Positions 57,201 to 64,000 of a stretch of 64,000 nucleotides of DNA are shown one piece after another (position 1 is the first letter of the stretch; each line of letters opens with the position of its first letter). Under the pieces are notes generated by a model. The model was not told the DNA's origin. It did no database searches and saw only the letters and a list, made by a program, of their open reading frames with translations. The position numbers were made by a program, and so were the translations under genes. Origin of the DNA: Sipunculus nudus (Eukaryota; Annelida; Sipuncula; Golfingiida; Sipunculidae); the NCBI GenBank assembly GCA_026874595.1, contig CM049319.1:939501-1003500 (forward strand), read 5' to 3'.

Positions 57201-59629
57201 ATATATAACTAAGGTCACACAACAGAACACGTCACTACGGTCTATCGAAGACGACACAACAAAACACGCCTCTACAGTCTTAACTGTTATGATGTTGGAT
57301 ATATTATTAAGGCCACACATTGAAACACGCCAATACAGTCTGCACTGATATGGGGTTAAATATATTACTAAGGCCACACATTAAAACACGCCAATACAGT
57401 CTGCACTGTTACGGTGTTGAATATATTACTAAGGATACACAATTAAACACGCCAATACAGTCTGCACTGATATTGGGTTGAATATATTATTAAGGCCACA
57501 CATTAAAACACGCAACTACTGTCTACAATGTAATGATTTTGGATATATAACTAAGGTCACACAACAGAACACGTCACTACGGTCTATCGAAGACGACACA
57601 ACAAAACACGCCTCTACAGTCTTAACTGTTATGATGTTGGATATATTATTAAGGCCACACATTGAAACACGCCAATACAGTCTGCACTGATATGGGGTTA
57701 AATATATTACTAAGGCCACACATTAAAACACGCCAATACAGTCTGCACTGTTACGGTGTTGAATATATTACTAAGGATACACAATTAAACACGCCAATAC
57801 AGTCTGCACTGATATTGGGTTGAATATATTATTAAGGCCACACATTAAAACACGCAACTACTGTCTACAATGTAATGATTTTGGATATATAACTAAGGTC
57901 ACACAACAGAACACGTCACTACGGTCTATCGAAGACGACACAACAAAATACGCCTCTACAGTCTTAACTGTTATGATGTTGGATATATTATTAAGGCCAC
58001 ACATTGAAACACGCCAATACAGTCTGCACTGATATGGGGTTAAATATATTACTAAGGCCACACATTAAAACACGCCAATACAGTCTGCACTGTTACGGTG
58101 TTGAATATATTACTAAGGATACACAATTAAACACGCCAATACAGTCTGCACTGATATTGGGTTGAATATATTATTAAGGCCACACATTAAAACACGCAAC
58201 TACTGTCTACAATGTAATGATTTTGGATATATAACTAAGGTCACACAACAGAACACGTCACTACGGTCTATCGAAGACGACACAACAAAACACGCCTCTA
58301 CAGTCTTAACTGTTATGATGTTGGATATATTATTAAGGCCACACATTGAAACACGCCAATACAGTCTGCACTGTTACGGTGTTGAATATATTACTAAGGA
58401 TACACAATTAAACACGCCAATACAGTCTGCACTGATATTGGGTTGAATATATTATTAAGGCCACACATTAAAACACGCAACTACTGTCTACAATGTAATG
58501 ATTTTGGATATATAACTAAGGTCACACAACAGAACACGTCACTACGGTCTATCGAAGACGACACAACAAAACACGCCTCTACAGTCTTAACTGTTATGAT
58601 GTTGGATATATTATTAAGGCCACACATTGAAACACGCCAATACAGTCTGCACTGTTACGGTGTTGAATATATTACTAAGGATACACAATTAAACACGCCA
58701 ATACAGTCTGCACTGATATTGGGTTGAATATATTATTAAGGCCACACATTAAAACACGCAACTACTGTCTACAATGTAATGATTTTGGATATATAACTAA
58801 GGTCACACAACAGAACACGTCACTACGGTCTATCGAAGACGACACAACAAAACACGCCTCTACAGTCTTAACTGTTATGATGTTGGATATATTATTAAGG
58901 CCACACATTGAAACACGCCAATACAGTCTGCACTGATATGGGGTTAAATATATTACTAAGGCCACACATTAAAACACGCCAATACAGTCTGCACTGTTAC
59001 GGTGTTGAATATATTACTAAGGATACACAATTAAACACGCCAATACAGTCTGCACTGATATTGGGTTGAATATATTATTAAGGCCACACATTAAAACACG
59101 CAACTACTGTCTACAATGTAATGATTTTGGATATATAACTAAGGTCACACAACAGAACACGTCACTACGGTCTATCGAAGACGACACAACAAAACACGCC
59201 TCTACAGTCTTAACTGTTATGATTTTGGATATATTATTAAGGCCACACATTGAAACACGCCAATACAGTCTGCACTGTTACGGTGTTGAATATATTACTA
59301 AGGATACACAATTAAACACGCCAATACAGTCTGCACTGATATTGGGTTGAATATATTATTAAGGCCACACATTAAAACACGCAACTACTGTCTACAATGT
59401 AATGATTTTGGATATATAACTAAGGTCACACAACAGAACACGTCACTACGGTCTATCGAAGACGACACAACAAAACACGCCTCTACAGTCTTAACTGTTA
59501 TGATGTTGGATATATTAATAAGGCCACACATTGAAACACGCCAATACAGTCTGCACTGTTACGGTGTTGAATATATTACTAAGGATACACAATTAAACAC
59601 GCCAATACAGTCTGCACTGATATTGGGTT

Positions 59630-60594
59630 GAATATATTATTAAGGCCACACATTAAAACACGCAACTACTGTCTACAATGTAATGATTTTGGATATATAA
59701 CTAAGGTCACACAACAGAACACGTCACTACGGTCTATCGAAGACGACACAACAAAACACGCCTCTACAGTCTTAACTGTTATGATGTTGGATATATTATT
59801 AAGGCCACACATTGAAACACGCCAATACAGTCTGCACTGATATGGGGTTAAATATATTACTAAGGCCACACATTAAAACACGCCAATACAGTCTGCACTG
59901 TTACGGTGTTGAATATATTACTAAGGATACACAATTAAACACGCCAATCAGTCTGCACTGATATTGGGTTGAATATATTATTAAGGCCACACATTAAAAC
60001 ACGCAACTACTGTCTACAATGTAATGATTTTGGATATATAACTAAGATCACACAACAGAACACGTCACTACGGTCTATCGAAGACGACACAACAAAACAC
60101 GCCTCTACAGTCTTAACTGTTATGATGTTGGATATATTATTAAGGCCACACATTGAAACACGCCAATACAGTCTGCACTGATATGGGGTTAAATATATTA
60201 CTAAGGCCACACATTAAAACACGCCAATACAGTCTGCACTGTTACGGTGTTGAATATATTACTAAGGATACACAATTAAACACGCCAATACAGTCTGCAC
60301 TGATATTGGGTTGAATATATTATTAAGGCCACACATTAAAACACGCAACTACTGTCTACAATGTAATGATTTTGGATATATAACTAAGATCACACAACAG
60401 AACACGTCACTACGGTCTATCGAAGACGACACAACAAAACACGCCTCTACAGTCTTAACTGTTATGATGTTGGATATATTATTAAGGCCACACATTGAAA
60501 CACGCCAATACAGTCTGCACTGTTACGGTGTTGAATATATTACTAAGGATACACAATTAAACACGCCAATACAGTCTGCACTGATATTGGGTTG
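59630..60594 (+). repeat. Fourth copy of the L(-1)-L-S* haplotype
   Basis: A short L with the E deletion at 59948/59949 is followed by an L and then an S* (60389). The spacing between deletion and S* marker is the same as at 14010 and 14451, at 16965 and 17406, and at 53878 and 54319. Here the middle L also carries the S* change (60047). Confidence 0.9.
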
Positions 60595-63500
60595 AATATA
60601 TTATTAAGGCCACACATTAAAACACGCAACTACTGTCTACAATGTAATGATTTTGGATATATAACTAAGGTCACACAACAGAACACGTCACTACGGTCTA
60701 TCGAAGACGACACAACAAAACACGCCTCTACAGTCTTAACTGTTATGATGTTGGATATATTATTAAGGCCACACATTGAAACACGCCAATACAGTCTGCA
60801 CTGATATGGGGTTAAATATATTACTAAGGCCACACATTAAAACACGCCAATACAGTCTGCACTGTTACGGTGTTGAATATATTACTAAGGATACACAATT
60901 AAACACGCCAATACAGTCTGCACTGATATTGGGTTGAATATATTATTAAGGCCACACATTAAAACACGCAACTACTGTCTACAATGTAATGATTTTGGAT
61001 ATATAACTAAGGTCACACAACAGAACACGTCACTACGGTCTATCGAAGACGACACAACAAAACACGCCTCTACAGTCTTAACTGTTATGATGTTGGATAT
61101 ATTATTAAGGCCACACATTGAAACACGCCAATACGGTCTGCACTGTTACGGTGTTGAATATATTACTAAGGATACACAATTAAACACGCCAATACAGTCT
61201 GCACTGATATTGGGTTGAATATATTATTAAGGCCACACATTAAAACACGCAACTACTGTCTCCAATGTAATGATTTTGGATATATAACTAAGGTCACACA
61301 ACAGAACACGTCACTACGGTCTATCGAAGACGACACAACAAAACACGCCTCTACAGTCTTAACTGTTATGATGTTGGATATATTATTAAGGCCACACATT
61401 GAAACACGCCAATACAGTCTGCACTGATATGGGGTTAAATATATTACTAAGGCCACACATTAAAACACGCCAATACAGTCTGCACTGTTACGGTGTTGAA
61501 TATATTACTAAGGATACACAATTAAACACGCCAATACAGTCTGCACTGATATTGGGTTGAATATATTATTAAGGCCACACATTAAAACACGCAACTACTG
61601 TCTACAATGTAATGATTTTGGATATATAACTAAGGTCACACAACAGAACACGTCACTACGGTCTATCGAAGACGACACAACAAAACACGCCTCTACAGTC
61701 TTAACTGTTATGATGTTGGATATATTATTAAGGCCACACATTGAAACACGCCAATACAGTCTGCACTGTTACGGTGTTGAATATATTACTAAGGATACAC
61801 AATTAAACACGCCAATACAGTCTGCACTGATATTGGGTTGAATATATTATTAAGGCCACACATTAAAACACGCAACTACTGTCTACAATGTAATGATTTT
61901 GGATATATAACTAAGGTCACACAACAGAACACGTCACTACGGTCTATCGAAGACGACACAACAAAACACGCCTCTACAGTCTTAACTGTTATGATGTTGG
62001 ATATATTATTAAGGCCACACATTGAAACACGCCAATACAGTCTGCACTGATATGGGGTTAAATATATTACTAAGGCCACACATTAAAACACGCCAATACA
62101 GTCTGCACTGTTACGGTGTTGAATATATTACTAAGGATACACAATTAAACACGCCAATACAGTCTGCACTGATATTGGGTTGAATATATTATTAAGGCCA
62201 CACATTAAAACACGCAACTACTGTCTACAATGTAATGATTTTGGATATATAACTAAGGTCACACAACAGAACACGTCACAACGGTCTATCGAAGACGACA
62301 CAACAAAACACGCCTCTACAGTCTTAACTGTTATGATGTTGGATATATTATTAAGGCCACACATTGAAACACGCCAATACAGTCTGCACTGATATGGGGT
62401 TAAATATATTACTAAGGCCACACATTAAAACACGCCAATACAGTCTGCACTGTTACGGTGTTGAATATATTACTAAGGATACACAATTAAACACGCCAAT
62501 ACAGTCTGCACTGATATTGGGTTGAATATATTATTAAGGCCACACATTAAAACACGCAACTACTGTCTACAATGTAATGATTTTGGATATATAACTAAGG
62601 TCACACAGCAGAACACGTCACTACGGTCTATCGAAGACGACACAACAAAACACGCCTCTACAGTCTTAACTGTTATGATGTTGGATATATTATTAAGGCC
62701 ACACATTGAAACACGCCAATACAGTCTGCACTGATATGGGGTTAAATATATTACTAAGGCCACACATTAAAACACGCCAATACAGTCTGCACTGTTACAG
62801 TGTTGAATATATTACTAAGGATACACAATTAAACACGCCAATACAGTCTGCACTGATATTGGGTTGAATATATTATTAAGGCCACACATTAAAACACGCA
62901 ACTACTGTCTACAATGTAATGATTTTGGATATATAACTAAGGTCACACAACAGAACACGTCACTACGGTCTATCGAAGACGACACAACAAAACACGCCTC
63001 TACAGTCTTAACTGTTATGATGTTGGATATATTATTAAGGCCACACATTGAAACACGCCAATACAGTCTGCACTGATATGGGGTTAAATATATTACTAAG
63101 GCCACACATTAAAACACGCCAATACAGTCTGCACTGTTACGGTGTTGAATATATTACTAAGGATACACAATTAAACACGCCAATACAGTCTGCACTGATA
63201 TTGGGTTGAATATATTATTAAGGCCACACATTAAAACACGCAACTACTGTCTACAATGTAATGATTTTGGATATATAACTAAGGTCACACAACAGAACAC
63301 GTCACTACGGTCTATCGAAGACGACACAACAAAACACGCCTCTACAGTCTTAACTGTTATGATGTTGGATATATTATTAAGGCCATACATTGAAACACGC
63401 CAATACAGTCTGCACTGATATGGGGTTAAATATATTACTAAGGCCACACATTAAAACACGCCAATACAGTCTGCACTGTTACGGTGTTGAATATATTACT

Positions 63501-63830
63501 AAGGATACACAATTAAACACGCCAATACAGTCTGCACTGATATTGGGTTGAATATATTATTAAGGCCACACATTAAAACACGCAACTACTGTCTACAATG
63601 TAATGATTTTGGATATATAACTAAGGTCACACAACAGAACACGTCACTACGGTCTATCGAAGACGACACAACAAAACACGCCTCTACAGTCTTAACTATT
63701 ATGATGTTGGATATATTATTAAGGCCACACATTGAAACACGCCAATACAGTCTGCACTGTTACGGTGTTGAATATATTACTAAGGATACACAATTAAACA
63801 CGCCAATACAGTCTGCACTGATATTGGGTT

Positions 63831-64000
63831 GAATATATTATTAAGGCCACACATTAAAACACGCAACTACTGTCTACAATGTAATGATTTTGGATATATA
63901 ACTAAGGTCACACAACAGAACACGTCACTACGGTCTATCGAAGACGACACAACAAAACACGCCTCTACAGTCTTAACTGTTATGATGTTGGATATATTAT
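63831..64000 (+). repeat. Partial unit at right edge
   Basis: A (63831-63891), B (63892-63989) and the first 11 bases of C (63990-64000). The array runs on beyond the window. Whether this unit is S or L cannot be told. Confidence 0.95.

Larger units (their letters stand above)
51411..63830 (+). repeat. L-rich domain with 1307-bp S-3L stretch (24 L, 15 S)
   Basis: Unit order: 2S, 3L (the first 1 bp short), 2S, 2L (the first 1 bp short), S*, 3L, S, 3L, S, 3L, 2S, L, 2S, 2L (the first 1 bp short), S*, L, S, L, S, 5L, S. From 54243 to 58163 three S-3L groups repeat with a period of exactly 1307 bp. Attaataagg for attattaagg occurs in the S units at 56857 and 59349. Confidence 0.92.
1..64000 (+). 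repeat. Higher-order satellite array of 61-bp-type monomers
   Basis: The whole window is one tandem array with no interruption and no inverted segment. Monomers A, B, C, D and E follow each other in fixed order, making 342-bp (L) and 281-bp (S) units. There are 204 complete units from 328 to 63830 plus a partial unit at each end. Adding 104 L, 95 S, two D/E variants, one E-duplicated unit and units of 220 and 122 bp, less six single-base deletions, gives exactly the 63,503 bp observed. GC content counted on the two reference units is about 37%. Most units differ from the consensus at only a few bases, so homogenisation is recent. No coding sequence, tRNA, rRNA, transposon or non-satellite DNA was seen. 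Location (centromere, heterochromatin block or B chromosome) is inference from the repeat type alone. Confidence 0.98.

Noticed and set aside
1939-62608. Shared variant cacagcag in L units at 1855 and 62524, 60.7 kb apart, as a long-range duplication
   Set aside because: It is a single A-to-G transition at one site with no second shared marker in the neighbouring units, so independent mutation is as likely.
326-63832. Overlapping stop and start (TTGA) between consecutive unit frames, resembling a translational coupling chain
   Set aside because: It follows automatically from a repeat boundary reading gggttgaata. There is no ribosome-binding signal, and a eukaryotic satellite would not be translated this way.
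1-64000. CRISPR array
   Set aside because: There are no unique spacers: all segments between recurring motifs are themselves repeated, and monomers are adjacent. No cas genes are present.
1-64000. Telomeric or interstitial telomere repeat (ttaagg/ctaagg once per monomer)
   Set aside because: The hexamer occurs once per 61 bp rather than in direct tandem, and does not match TTAGGG, TTAGG or TTTAGGG.
1-64000. CENP-B box
   Set aside because: Neither strand of the reference L or S unit contains the TTCG...CGGG core. The nearest strings (ctatcgaagacg, ttacggtgtt) do not fit.
1-64000. Tandem tRNA, 5S rRNA or snRNA gene cluster
   Set aside because: No cloverleaf, A/B box pair, rRNA-like segment or T-run terminator is seen in the units, and the internal 61-bp substructure is typical of a satellite rather than an RNA gene cluster.
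1-64000. Transposon, LTR or inverted repeats framing the array
   Set aside because: All units have the same orientation, no segment departs from the A-E monomers, and no terminal repeats or coding remnants were found.

Overview
The whole 64 kb window is one uninterrupted head-to-tail tandem array of satellite DNA, all in the same orientation. I find no gene, RNA gene, transposon remnant or unique sequence, and neither edge of the array is in view. The window opens inside one repeat unit and closes inside another. A gene-free, roughly 37% GC array with higher-order repeat (HOR) structure of this size points to a eukaryotic nuclear genome (centromeric, pericentromeric, subtelomeric or other heterochromatic DNA, or a B or sex chromosome), probably from a long-read assembly. 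I cannot name the species or match the repeat to a known satellite.

The building block is a monomer of about 61 bp. Five types occur in fixed order: A (61 bp), B (98 bp), C (61), D (61) and E (61). B is itself two diverged monomers fused with a net loss of 24 bp. They assemble into two main unit types: L, 342 bp (A-B-C-D-E), and S, 281 bp (A-B-C/D-E, where C/D begins as C and ends as D). Between positions 328 and 63830 there are 204 complete units: 104 L (six of them 1 bp short), 95 S, and five rearranged units. The summed lengths close exactly on the coordinates. In the unit lists, a number before a letter is a run length, so '3L' means three L units in a row.

The order of S and L is not random. 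Region by region: 1-327, partial 403-bp unit; 328-11321, mixed (19 L, 16 S); 11322-11822, an out-of-register crossover product; 11823-19943, L-rich (18 L, 7 S) with a 1307-bp S-3L period; 19944-34051, mixed (24 L, 21 S); 34052-34173, a 122-bp deletion unit; 34174-51410, S-rich (19 L, 35 S, 3 variants) with eight L units spaced exactly 1185 bp (L-3S); 51411-63830, L-rich (24 L, 15 S), again with a 1307-bp period; 63831-64000, partial unit.

Above the units lies a further level of repetition. Rare single-base markers recur at exactly the same spacing as the unit order and reveal tandem duplications of 3555, 2955, 2834/2492 and 1587 bp, an offset copy at 3396 bp, and a probable dispersed duplication 25,504 bp apart. 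Hybrid monomers (C/D, D/E, E/D, A/D, D/A) record unequal exchanges in the 61-bp register. The window is best read as a record of satellite evolution by unequal exchange and block amplification. Short open frames recur in every unit but are by-products of the repeat, not genes.
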